A DNA stretch of 64,000 nt from Verrucomicrobium sp. BvORR034 (GTDB taxonomy: Bacteria; Verrucomicrobiota; Verrucomicrobiia; Verrucomicrobiales; Verrucomicrobiaceae). Positions 17,982-25,358 of this stretch are shown here, one piece after another (position 1 is the stretch's first letter; the number at the start of each line of letters is the position of its first letter). The position numbers and the translations under genes were made by a program. The stretch spans positions 1 through 64,000 of the forward strand of contig NZ_BATQ01000075.1 of NCBI RefSeq assembly GCF_000739635.1, given 5' to 3'. The notes beneath the pieces are model-generated. The model searched no databases. It was given only the letters and a program-made list of their open reading frames with translations, and had not been told where the DNA came from.

Positions 17982-18650
17982 TCAGGCGGCGGGTGAGTTT
18001 GTCCCGGGAGGTGATCCTTGCTTCCAGCAGGCACTGCGGAGAAGTCCCCACTCAAACACCCGCTCACCCTGAAGGTGAAAGCCCGTCTGGCGAATCAGCG
18101 GATCGGGACAAGTCAGGCTGCGGGCCGGAAGCCTTGTGACCGTACGGAAGAACCAGTACATCAATCCCAGAATAAGACGGCTCCGGAACCGCCGCCAGCC
18201 GGCGGGGGCCTCCTGAAAGTCGGCCACCAGCCATAGTCCAGCCGGGGTGGCAGAGGAGGCGATGGATGGCACAAGTTGCTGGAGTTGCTCTGGACGAAAA
18301 CAGTCCAGGAAGAAGTGGGTGACGATCAAGTCGTACGTCTTGCGGGGCGGTTGCCACGCCAGGGCATCGGTGTGAATGAAGGTGACCCGGTCCGGTGTCA
18401 ACTTATGGCGTTGCAGCGCCTTCCGGGCCTGCTCAATCATCCCGGCACTGGCATCAAGGTAGGTGACATGAGTTTTAGGAAACTTCTTCAAGCACTCCAC
18501 CAGGAACCGGCCATGACCTTCGCCCAGCATGAGGACATGCTGGGGTGTGGGCACCTTCTCCAGGAAGGCGCAGCGGCAGCGGTGGAGTTTGCGGCCTGCG
18601 AGGAGGTTTTCCATCCATCGGTAGGCCGGGGCCAGGGTGTCAAAACTCAT
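17982..18650 (-). CDS. Class I SAM-dependent methyltransferase
   Basis: 222 residues from ATG 18650 (MSFDTLAPAYRWMENLLAG), which overlaps the end of the upstream gene by 11 bp and suggests coupled translation. It shows the Rossmann methyltransferase order: motif I VLMLGEGHGRFL, the acidic end of strand 2 in VTYLDASAGMIEQAR, IHTDALAW, and motif IV YDLIVTHFFLDCF. The N-terminus APAYRWMENLLAG resembles UbiE-like enzymes, but the acceptor cannot be told. A basic stretch near the C-terminus (RFRSRLILGLMYWFFRTVTRLP) could lie on the membrane. It is cytoplasmic or membrane-associated. Confidence 0.85.
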   Translation of the reverse strand: MSFDTLAPAYRWMENLLAGRKLHRCRCAFLEKVPTPQHVLMLGEGHGRFLVECLKKFPKTHVTYLDASAGMIEQARKALQRHKLTPDRVTFIHTDALAWQPPRKTYDLIVTHFFLDCFRPEQLQQLVPSIASSATPAGLWLVADFQEAPAGWRRFRSRLILGLMYWFFRTVTRLPARSLTCPDPLIRQTGFHLQGERVFEWGLLRSACWKQGSPPGTNSPAA

Positions 18651-19041
18651 GGTCAGGGAGTGGGCGGGCCCGGGGCAGCCACCGCGAGCGGTGCCACCAG
18701 AGGCCGGCCAGGAGGGCGCCTGCGGAGTAGGCAATGACATCTCGGTAGTCGCTGCCCGAGTGGGGCATGAACCGGGGGCCGATGAACTCGCAGAAGATCG
18801 ACCAGAGCACGAGGTGAAAGACAATCTCCCCTCCCGTGGGCAGGGCATGAGCCTCCCGCAGCCCGAGCCGCTGGTGCAGCCAGAGAACGGGAGGGAGGGC
18901 GCAAGGGATCACCCAGAGATCATTGAAGTGATACTGGATGAACTCAACGCTGACGTTGGGTTTGATGAGCCAACGGTTGACCGCATAGGCGGTGCACCCG
19001 GCCAGGAAGAGGGGATCGAGGAGGTAGCGGAAGCGGGGCAT
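18640..19041 (-). CDS. Small multi-pass membrane protein
   Basis: 133 residues from ATG 19041 (MPRFRYLLDPLFLAG), preceded by GGAG at 5 bp on the minus strand; the upstream continuation of the frame is Pro/His-rich and not credible. There are three to four hydrophobic segments, around residues 8-22, 37-53, 69-86 and 95-115. The segment FNDLWVIPCALPPVLWLHQRLGLR resembles a widespread but uncharacterised small membrane family in which FNDL.C.P is conserved. Function is unknown. It overlaps the methyltransferase start and follows the 25-residue peptide gene by 11 bp, so it sits in a tight operon. Confidence 0.7.
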   Translation of the reverse strand: MPRFRYLLDPLFLAGCTAYAVNRWLIKPNVSVEFIQYHFNDLWVIPCALPPVLWLHQRLGLREAHALPTGGEIVFHLVLWSIFCEFIGPRFMPHSGSDYRDVIAYSAGALLAGLWWHRSRWLPRARPLPDHEF

Positions 19042-19052
19042 TGCTCCAGTCT

Positions 19053-19130
19053 TTACAGGAGCGCGAGCATGGTCCAGCCAGTGACAGCGGCGATGATCAG
19101 TTTGATGAGGAGGGCTTTGATGAGAAGCAT
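19053..19130 (-). CDS. 25-residue hydrophobic membrane microprotein
   Basis: ATG at 19130-19128, TAA at 19055-19053. The peptide begins MLLIKALLIKLIIAAVTGW and is almost wholly hydrophobic with two lysines near the start, as expected for a single transmembrane helix with the N-terminus inside. It ends 11 bp before the start of the next membrane-protein gene and starts 62 bp after the ClC gene stop, so it is embedded in the operon. It has no Shine-Dalgarno site. It may be a small accessory subunit (KdpF-like in size) or a translated leader. No homologue can be named. Confidence 0.45.
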   Translation of the reverse strand: MLLIKALLIKLIIAAVTGWTMLALL

Positions 19131-19192
19131 GGTATCTGTGGGTGGGGGGTGGAGCGTGGTTTGACTGAAAAAGGGGAAAGGGTTGGAGGCTG

Positions 19193-21019
19193 TCAGTTGG
19201 CGGACTGGCGGCTGGAGAGGTGATGCTCTTCCTCATGCAGCCGCTGGCGGGCGGAAAGGATGGCGGACCGGCCCAGGTAGCCAATGGCGTGATCCGGACG
19301 AAGCCGGTCCACCACCGGCATGCGGCCGATGTTGTGGGCCAGCATACGGTTCAGGGCATCGTAGAGCGGCTCGTCAGGATAGGTGACGGTGAGCGGGCGG
19401 GAACCGGCCTCGCCCGCAGTAAGGCCGGGATTCTCCGTTGCATCCGGGAGGGCACGGAGAAGATCCCCGCGGGTGACGATGCCAGAGAGCCGGCGCTCCT
19501 GGTCGAAGACGAAGGTGGCCTGATGTCCGGCCAGCACGGGGTCTCCGCTGGCGATGCGTTCAGCGAGGTCTGTGAGCTTCATATGGGCTGGCACAGAAGG
19601 CACCTGCGGATCCATAACATCCTTTACGCGGGCCAGCTCAAAGGGGTCGATGCTGTACTCACAGGTGATGTGCTGGCCGCGGCGGGCCAGCTTCTCTGTG
19701 AGAATGGAGCGGCGCAGCCAGAGGACCGTCACGGCAAAGGCCGCGATGCTGCCAGCCAGGAGGGCGGGCAGGACATTGTAGTCATGAGTGAGCTCCACGG
19801 CGAACACCATGGCCGTGAGGGGCGCCCGCATGGTGCCACCCATCATGGCGGTAAGGCCGACCAGCGCCCACAAGGACAGGTCACCGCCCGGAATCCACTG
19901 GCCGAGGAAGGCTCCGAGAGCGCTCCCCAGAATGAGGAGCGGGGCGAGCACACCGCCAGAGGTGCCGGAGCCCAGGGCAACGGCCCAGACGAGGGCCTTG
20001 ATGATGGCCAGGGTGATGAGGACCTGACCCACAAGTTCTCCCCGAAGCATCTGGTGAATGACGCCATAACCCACCCCGAGGACGCGGGGTTCGATGAGCC
20101 CACCGATGCCGACAAAAACGGCGCCGATGGCGGGCCACCACATCCAGTGGACCGGCACCTTCTTGAAGGCATCTTCCGCCGCATAGACCATGCTCGTGAC
20201 CACACCGGAACCGAGGCCGACGAGCAGCCCCAGGAGGCTGGCGTAGCCGATCTCTGCGCCACTGACGCTGGCATGGGCCGCGACGGGGAACACAGGCCCG
20301 GCACCAAGCAGGAGAGGACGGAGGGCGGTGGCCGCGACAGCAGCGATGGCCACGGGGATGAGGCTGCGGGGCCGCCATTCAAAGAGCAGCAACTCGACTG
20401 CGAGCAGTACGGCGGCCACCGGAGTGCCGAAGATGGCGGTCATGCCTGCGGCAGATCCGGCCACGAGGAGGGTTTTGCGCTCTGCGGCGCTGAGGTGGAA
20501 CTGTTGGGCCAGGATGGAGCCCAAGGCGCCGCCGGTCATGATGATGGGGCCTTCAGCTCCGAAGGGGCCGCCTGTGCCGATGGAGATGGCTGCTGAAATA
20601 GGTTTGAGCAACGCGACCTTCGGCTGAATGCGGCTGCGACCGAGCAAGATGGCCTCCAAAGCCTCAGGGATGCCGTGGCCACGGATTTTCTCTGAGCCGT
20701 ACCGGGCCATGAGACCGATGATGAGCGCCCCCACGACAGGCACCACGATGACAAATGCCCCCCAATGGTGGCCCTCGGGTGTGGCATCTGCGGACGACCA
20801 GGTGAGATGGAAGCTCAGATTGGTGACGGTGCTAATGAGCCAGACCAGAATCTTGGCAACCACGGTGCTGACAGCCGCTGCCACCACGGCCAGACCGGAG
20901 AGGATCAATACCCGGCGGGAGATGCGATAGTCCGCGAGGGGGGCGCCTGGGGCAGGCAGTCCCTTGCCCAGGGCAGAGGCGGAGGAGGGGCTGGGCAACT
21001 GGGTTGCAGAATGGGGCAT
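19193..21019 (-). CDS. ClC-family chloride channel/antiporter with C-terminal CBS pair
   Basis: A 608-residue membrane protein. About residues 35-450 are the ClC core, with GHGIPEALEAILLG (GSGIP-type selectivity motif), the gating glutamate in GPFGAEGPIIMTGG, and GSGTSGGVLAPLLILGSALG (GxFxP region). About residues 470-600 contain two CBS domains (VKDVMDPQVPSVPAHMKLTDLAERI and LTVTYPDEPLYDALNRMLAHNIGRMPVVD) that may bind adenine nucleotides. It moves chloride or a similar anion across the inner membrane; channel or H+ exchange mode cannot be told. It is divergent from a MarR gene, with a palindrome 15 bp from its start codon, so MarR control is likely. It heads the minus-strand run toward the HPP gene. 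Confidence 0.93.
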   Translation of the reverse strand: MPHSATQLPSPSSASALGKGLPAPGAPLADYRISRRVLILSGLAVVAAAVSTVVAKILVWLISTVTNLSFHLTWSSADATPEGHHWGAFVIVVPVVGALIIGLMARYGSEKIRGHGIPEALEAILLGRSRIQPKVALLKPISAAISIGTGGPFGAEGPIIMTGGALGSILAQQFHLSAAERKTLLVAGSAAGMTAIFGTPVAAVLLAVELLLFEWRPRSLIPVAIAAVAATALRPLLLGAGPVFPVAAHASVSGAEIGYASLLGLLVGLGSGVVTSMVYAAEDAFKKVPVHWMWWPAIGAVFVGIGGLIEPRVLGVGYGVIHQMLRGELVGQVLITLAIIKALVWAVALGSGTSGGVLAPLLILGSALGAFLGQWIPGGDLSLWALVGLTAMMGGTMRAPLTAMVFAVELTHDYNVLPALLAGSIAAFAVTVLWLRRSILTEKLARRGQHITCEYSIDPFELARVKDVMDPQVPSVPAHMKLTDLAERIASGDPVLAGHQATFVFDQERRLSGIVTRGDLLRALPDATENPGLTAGEAGSRPLTVTYPDEPLYDALNRMLAHNIGRMPVVDRLRPDHAIGYLGRSAILSARQRLHEEEHHLSSRQSAN

Positions 21020-21033
21020 GCGCAGAATATATG

Positions 21034-21048
21034 TATCGCAGTACGATA
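21034..21048. promoter_or_regulatory. Probable MarR operator in the ClC/marR divergent promoter
   Basis: TATCGCAGTACGATA is a near-perfect 15-bp dyad (TATCG/CGATA arms, one mismatched inner pair). It lies 15 bp upstream of the ClC start and 54 bp upstream of the MarR start. It is set in a short AT-rich patch (ATATATG on the left, TATATG on the right) that could supply -10 elements for both directions. Size and symmetry fit MarR-type operators. Confidence 0.65.
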
Positions 21049-21101
21049 TATGTCAACAAGCGCTGGAATTGTTCCAGCCTGCGGTGCATCGTGGGGCCCC
21101 C

Positions 21102-21542
21102 ATGGCAGCGTCAAAACTCACCAAACGCGAATATGAAACGCTGGCGGCTTTTCGGTTCTCGCTGAGGCAGTTCCTGCGTTTCAGCGAAGAGGCGGCCAAG
21201 TCAGAGGGGATAACCCCCCAGCAGCATCAGGCCCTGCTGGCGCTCAAAGGATTCCCGGGGCGGGAGTGTGCCAAGATCGGTGAACTGGCGGAGCGTCTGC
21301 AGGTGCAGCACCACAGTGCGGTGGGGCTGGTGGACCGCCTTGAGGCGGATGGGATGGTGACGCGCGAACCCTCGGCGGAAGACCGGCGCCAGGTCTTCAT
21401 TCATCTCACCCCGCGCGGGGAGGAGTTGCTGGAGAAGCTGGCCTCGGTGCACCGTGAGCAACTCAGGCGCATTGGGCCTGAGTTGCGCCAGATCCTTGGC
21501 TACTTGAGCGACCATAAAGAACCGCCGCTCAAGCTGCCGTAG
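21102..21542 (+). CDS. MarR-family transcriptional regulator
   Basis: 146 residues from ATG 21102 (MAASKLTKREYETLAAFRF); the frame is open further upstream, but that part runs across the putative operator and the ClC start. The winged helix at about residues 55-110 contains KIGELAERLQVQHHSAVGLVDRLEADGMVTREPSAEDRRQVFIHLTPRGEELL, with the D.R.V.L.LT.G wing typical of MarR. It forms dimers through its terminal helices and usually represses its own and the divergent gene; here that would be the ClC transporter. The inducing ligand is unknown. Its stop lies 3 bp from the end of the convergent oxidoreductase gene. Confidence 0.92.
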   Translation: MAASKLTKREYETLAAFRFSLRQFLRFSEEAAKSEGITPQQHQALLALKGFPGRECAKIGELAERLQVQHHSAVGLVDRLEADGMVTREPSAEDRRQVFIHLTPRGEELLEKLASVHREQLRRIGPELRQILGYLSDHKEPPLKLP

Positions 21543-21545
21543 TGA

Positions 21546-23630
21546 TTATTTCCTGGATGCTTCGACCAGCTGAATTGCATCGAGGATCACAAATCCCTCT
21601 GTCTGCGCATTGGAGATCGTGATGGTGGTTTCCTGGGTACCGTCACCTGTCAGATCCACCTGACCAACGCTGCGAAAGGCACCGCCCTGATCGAGAGGTT
21701 GCGTTTCATCCACGGTCAGCCGGGTTTCTGCGCCTCCGGACTTGATGATCACCGGCACCTTGGTGGCTCGAGTGGCATGCGGGGAGTAGGCCATGCGCAG
21801 ATCGTAGCGACCGGACTTGGGCAGTTTCACCCGGAAGATCGCCGTGGATTGACCGTCGCCGCGGCGGTTGTCATGCAGATACCCGCGCCCGACATGGGGC
21901 TTGAAGCTGCTGGACCGGTCCCAGTTGCCGGTCAACTCCGCCTGGGAGTCATCCAGCACCACACCTGGCAACGTGGCCGGGTCGATGCTCACGGGATTCA
22001 CGGGTGCTGGCGGGAGGGGAGGCAGGACCGGCAGTTCCAGCACCTGGCCCTGGGCCAGCAAGCGCTCGCGCAACTGGGCATACGGCAGATCTTGGGCCGG
22101 GGCCTTGCTCCGGGAGACCAGGGCGGCGGCCACCCCGGCGCTGTGACCGATCGTCATCCAGGTCGGTTCTACACGGATCGAGGAAATTGCGACGTGGGTG
22201 CAGGACAGTGCCACGGGCACAAGAAGATTCGTGCATTCTACCTTCTGGGGGAGGATGCTGCGGTAGGGGATGTGGAAGGCGGGGCCATGACGCCGGCCTT
22301 CCAGGCGCACCGGGAAGATGGTGCCCTCATTGATGACACCTCCATCCGGCAGGGCGACGCGCTGGCAGTCGTGGGAGTCGATCGGGAACGAGGAGACGGC
22401 GATGGCGTCGTCCTTGGCTGGCTTCTCCTGAATGTCGGCCTGCGTGAGGAAATAGATCCCCTTCATGCGGCGACCTTCCCGAACATAGAGCTGGGGCGAC
22501 CAGTGGCCATAGTCGGCGAACTCGTCTTTGCAAAGACCCAGCTCTGCCAGCTGGCGGCGCTGCGCCTCCGGTACCGAGGGATCGGTGGTGAGGAACTTGT
22601 ACAGCTCCAGGGTGTATTGTTTGTGAGCCTCCCAGATCTTCTCGCGCTCTCCGGGGCCGGCTTCACTCCAGCCATTGCAGGCTCCGACGAGGCCCATGGA
22701 GAACTGTTTGCCAATGCCGTTGTTGGCATCAAACTTTTCACCGGGCAGGGGATAGAGGTCCCAGAGGATGGGGGGATTCTTTACGTTCTGGAAATAGCGG
22801 CGTACGACCTCGAACCGCGCCGGATCGTAGTTGGCCGGTTCAGGAAATGGCACGCGGTTGGCGGGGTTGCCGGTGAGGCAGAGGCGGAAGCTGTACACCA
22901 TCACGTTCCCGTCCCCTTCCTCTTCAGGTCCGGCATCGGTGGTGGTGATGAGGGGCAGGGCCTTGCCCTGGTCATTGAGACCGGAGATGGGCATTTTGGC
23001 CTTCGGGTACTGCTTGCCAGCCAGGCTTTCCCCGTAGGCCTTGCGGCCCTCACGACCGATGGTCCAGGCCACGCCAGCGGCTGCCATGAGGTCGCCTTCA
23101 TAGGTGGCATCGATGTAGGTCTTGCCCTTGAAGGTGCCATCGGAGGTGGTGATTTCGCGGATGGTGGCTCCGTCCTTGTTCACCTTGGCAAGCTGCCTCC
23201 TCGTCAGCACCTGCACGCCGGCTTCTTTCAGCATTTGATGGGTCACGCGTGCGGCGACGCTGGGTTCATAGGTCCATACGGACTGGTCCTTCACCATCAC
23301 ATCGTACATGAGAGCGATGCCGCGGTCCTTGTAGTCCTTCTCCACCCGGAGGTGCCATTCTTCAAACAGACCCTTCAGCGTGCTGCGCACCGTCTGGTTG
23401 GAGTCGCTGAAGCTGAGCCCTCCGGTGTTCACTCCGCCGACGTGGGCGGTGGGTTCGAGGAGGATCACTTTTGCGCCCTCGCGGGCGGCTCCGATGGCGG
23501 CGCAGAATCCGCCGGGCGTGGCCCCGTACACGATGACATCCGCCTCGGTGGTGGAGTCGGCAGCGTGAAGGGAGGGGAATACCGCCCCGGGGACGGTCAA
23601 TGCGAGTAAAAGAAGCGGCAGGAGTTTCAT
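21546..23630 (-). CDS. Exported FAD-dependent oxidoreductase with C-terminal golvesin-like domain
   Basis: 694 residues from ATG 23630, which begins a signal peptide (MKLLPLLLLALTVPGAVFPSLHA). An FAD_oxidored domain follows: ADVIVYGATPGGFCAAIGAAREGAKVILLEP is the dinucleotide-binding fold (here GATPGGFCA instead of the usual GxGxxG), then HVGGVNTGGLS and KGKTYIDATYEGDLMAAAGV. About residues 555-690 (ELTGNWDRSSSFKPHVGRGYLHDNR, LPKSGRYDLRMAYSPHATRATKVPV) match the xanthan-lyase/golvesin C-terminal beta domain, a probable carbohydrate-binding module. This two-part layout is common in Planctomycetes and Verrucomicrobia and is often misnamed xanthan lyase. It probably oxidises a sugar-derived substrate; specificity is unknown. 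Confidence 0.88.
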   Translation of the reverse strand: MKLLPLLLLALTVPGAVFPSLHAADSTTEADVIVYGATPGGFCAAIGAAREGAKVILLEPTAHVGGVNTGGLSFSDSNQTVRSTLKGLFEEWHLRVEKDYKDRGIALMYDVMVKDQSVWTYEPSVAARVTHQMLKEAGVQVLTRRQLAKVNKDGATIREITTSDGTFKGKTYIDATYEGDLMAAAGVAWTIGREGRKAYGESLAGKQYPKAKMPISGLNDQGKALPLITTTDAGPEEEGDGNVMVYSFRLCLTGNPANRVPFPEPANYDPARFEVVRRYFQNVKNPPILWDLYPLPGEKFDANNGIGKQFSMGLVGACNGWSEAGPGEREKIWEAHKQYTLELYKFLTTDPSVPEAQRRQLAELGLCKDEFADYGHWSPQLYVREGRRMKGIYFLTQADIQEKPAKDDAIAVSSFPIDSHDCQRVALPDGGVINEGTIFPVRLEGRRHGPAFHIPYRSILPQKVECTNLLVPVALSCTHVAISSIRVEPTWMTIGHSAGVAAALVSRSKAPAQDLPYAQLRERLLAQGQVLELPVLPPLPPAPVNPVSIDPATLPGVVLDDSQAELTGNWDRSSSFKPHVGRGYLHDNRRGDGQSTAIFRVKLPKSGRYDLRMAYSPHATRATKVPVIIKSGGAETRLTVDETQPLDQGGAFRSVGQVDLTGDGTQETTITISNAQTEGFVILDAIQLVEASRK

Positions 23631-23695
23631 GATGCGGCGTGAATGCAGGAATAAAGGCAATCCGCACCGCTTTTGGACATCCGGCGCCGGAAGAA

Positions 23696-24142
23696 TTATC
23701 CGCCTGTGCGCAATGCGGCGAAGGGATCCTCCACTTTGCGGGGCAGCAGTTCGTTCACCCGCTCGCGATCTACGGGGGTGAGCTTTTTGACCGTGGTGCC
23801 GTACACAGAAAGCAGGACATACTCGCCGGTGCGGTCGGAATAGAGCCAGCGATCACACTCCGGGCTGGTGCCGACGATGTCCACCTTGTGAGTCCAGGGG
23901 CGGCTCAGGCCGTTGGGATCCAGAGAAGGAGTGGCACGGGAGAAGCAGTCCAGAAGCTCGCGTACCGCTGCGGGATCACTGACGGTGCCGCACTTCTCGG
24001 AATTGGTGTTGAGCACCCGGAATTCTACGACGCCTTCCGCCTGCCAGGCCTTCTTTGAGGCGCAGCCGGCCAGTAAGACCAGACTGGCAAAGACTGGAAA
24101 GAGACGAGCGAGCGTGGGGCTCAGAACAAGACGGGAACGCAT
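23696..24142 (-). CDS. Lipoprotein of unknown function
   Basis: 148 residues with a lipoprotein signal: basic start (MRSRLVLSPTLARLF), hydrophobic stretch and lipobox LLAGC (cysteine near residue 27) followed by ASKK. The mature part has a possible disulfide pair (EKCGTVSDPAAVRELLDCF) and strands such as WLYSDRTGEYVLLSVYGTTVKKLTPVD. No family is recognised. It lies 65 bp upstream of the oxidoreductase gene on the same strand and may be co-transcribed with it; the J/Sel1 gene further downstream in coordinates is also on this strand. Confidence 0.7.
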   Translation of the reverse strand: MRSRLVLSPTLARLFPVFASLVLLAGCASKKAWQAEGVVEFRVLNTNSEKCGTVSDPAAVRELLDCFSRATPSLDPNGLSRPWTHKVDIVGTSPECDRWLYSDRTGEYVLLSVYGTTVKKLTPVDRERVNELLPRKVEDPFAALRTGG

Positions 24143-24183
24143 CAGGCCACGCTAACACTCCCGTCAAGGTAAACCGTATGGTC

Positions 24184-25161
24184 CTACGGGCTGAGTTTTT
24201 TCAGCGCCTCCCGCGCCTTGGAGTCTCCATTTGATGCGGCTTTCTGATACCAGGCGATGGCTTGGCTCATGTCAGGCACCACGCCCAGCCCGAATCGGTA
24301 CGCATCGCCCAGTTGCCGTTGGGCCTCGGTGTCACCCTGGCTGGCTGCCAGACGGTACCAGGCTGTGGACTGGGAGCGGTCAGATTCCTCATAAGCAGCG
24401 CTGTATCGGAGGTTGTCGCCGAGCTTGCGCTGCGCCACGGGATCATTGTCCGCCGTGGCCTGCTGGTAGAGACCTTCAAACTGCGCGGGCAGACGTGCGG
24501 GACGCGGGGGGAGCGATGATGAAAATGAGCGACTATCACCTGACGAGGAGGTGCCTGATCCAAAAAAGGGGCGTTGCAGCCGGCTCTTGAGGCCCGCCTG
24601 GGTGAAGCTCCAGAAGATCATCAACGCCATCACGCCGCCAATGCCTACCACCCAGGGAACGGTCAGGCGGAAGGGTTTGTTCTGCTCTGGTGCGGCCCGG
24701 GCGGTTGTCGTGGGAGGTGAGGGGACGAAGCCAGAGGGGGCGCCGCCCGAAGGGCGGGGGAACGAAACTCCTGACGAGGAAGAGCCCGCGCGTTCTTGGC
24801 CGACAGGGGAAAAAGTAGGACTGGCCGCGACCAATGGGGCGCGAGGCAACCGGAGGCGGGGCCCCAGGATACGTGGCGGGACTTGCTCCACCTTGGGCTC
24901 TGCCAGCACAGGCGCAGCGGGGAGCGTCAGCCTGGGGGCAGTTATCGAGGGCGACTTTTCCTCTCCCGGCGGGCGGAGCAGAAACTGATAGGCCTCATTG
25001 ATGCGAATCGTCTGGTCCATGGCCTCTGCCAGCGCCGCCTCGTCATCGGCGAAATGACTGGGGTGCCAGAAAGTCAGGGCGGTGTGATAGGCCGTCTCCA
25101 ATTGCTCCCGTGTGAACGGGGGAGCGAGGTCAAGTGCTGCGTGGGCCTCACCCGGCGACAT
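24184..25161 (-). CDS. J-domain-like membrane protein with Sel1 repeats
   Basis: 325 residues from ATG 25161 (MSPGEAHAALDLAPPFTREQ). Residues about 1-65 look like a J domain (AYHTALTFWHPSHFADDEAALAEAMDQTIRINEAYQFLL), but the invariant HPD tripeptide that activates DnaK reads HPS. A Pro/Ser-rich region and one transmembrane helix (VPWVVGIGGVMALMIFW, about residue 170) follow. The C-terminus has at least two Sel1-like TPR repeats (DRSQSTAWYRLAASQGDTEAQRQLGDAYRFG and DMSQAIAWYQKAASNGD). It is probably an inner-membrane protein-interaction factor. Without the Asp a normal DnaK cochaperone role is doubtful. It is divergent from the autotransporter-like gene. Confidence 0.75.
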   Translation of the reverse strand: MSPGEAHAALDLAPPFTREQLETAYHTALTFWHPSHFADDEAALAEAMDQTIRINEAYQFLLRPPGEEKSPSITAPRLTLPAAPVLAEPKVEQVPPRILGPRLRLPRAPLVAASPTFSPVGQERAGSSSSGVSFPRPSGGAPSGFVPSPPTTTARAAPEQNKPFRLTVPWVVGIGGVMALMIFWSFTQAGLKSRLQRPFFGSGTSSSGDSRSFSSSLPPRPARLPAQFEGLYQQATADNDPVAQRKLGDNLRYSAAYEESDRSQSTAWYRLAASQGDTEAQRQLGDAYRFGLGVVPDMSQAIAWYQKAASNGDSKAREALKKLSP

Positions 25162-25236
25162 CCTGGGACTATGACTGAGGATGGGCAAAAAAACAATGGG
25201 GAGTGTGTGAAGCGGACGCGGATCGATGGGGTTTTG

Positions 25237-25249
25237 GGTAAAATTTACC
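25237..25249. promoter_or_regulatory. 13-bp perfect palindrome overlapping the first island box
   Basis: GGTAAAATTTACC is symmetric around the central A (25243). It lies in the 197-bp divergent region between the J/Sel1 gene and the autotransporter-like gene and overlaps the first copy of the 15-bp box by ten bases. It may be the dyad core of a regulator site for this promoter. Confidence 0.45.
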
Positions 25250-25254
25250 AATGG
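25240..25254 (+). promoter_or_regulatory. Copy 1 of the AAWATTTNCCAATGG box
   Basis: AAAATTTACCAATGG ends 104 bp upstream of the start of the PEP-CTERM autotransporter-like gene. The same 15-bp string, differing only at the W and N positions, recurs at 28751-28765 and 35160-35174, each time about 100 bp ahead of a gene start in this island. It is probably a transcription-factor binding site. Confidence 0.6.
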
Positions 25255-25358
25255 AAGTAAATGCGCGCAGCCGCCGGTGGTGACTGGCTATGCTGGCTGA
25301 CTTCACGGCATGAGGGCGCAGGCCCTGCCAGCTTGCGCGTTGCTTTCCTGTCTCTTCC

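Noticed and set aside
17982-19284. Longer starts for the HPP, methyltransferase and small membrane protein genes
   Set aside because: The frames stay open upstream, but the extra residues are Pro/Arg/His-rich and overlap the neighbouring gene. The chosen starts begin the recognised family sequence.
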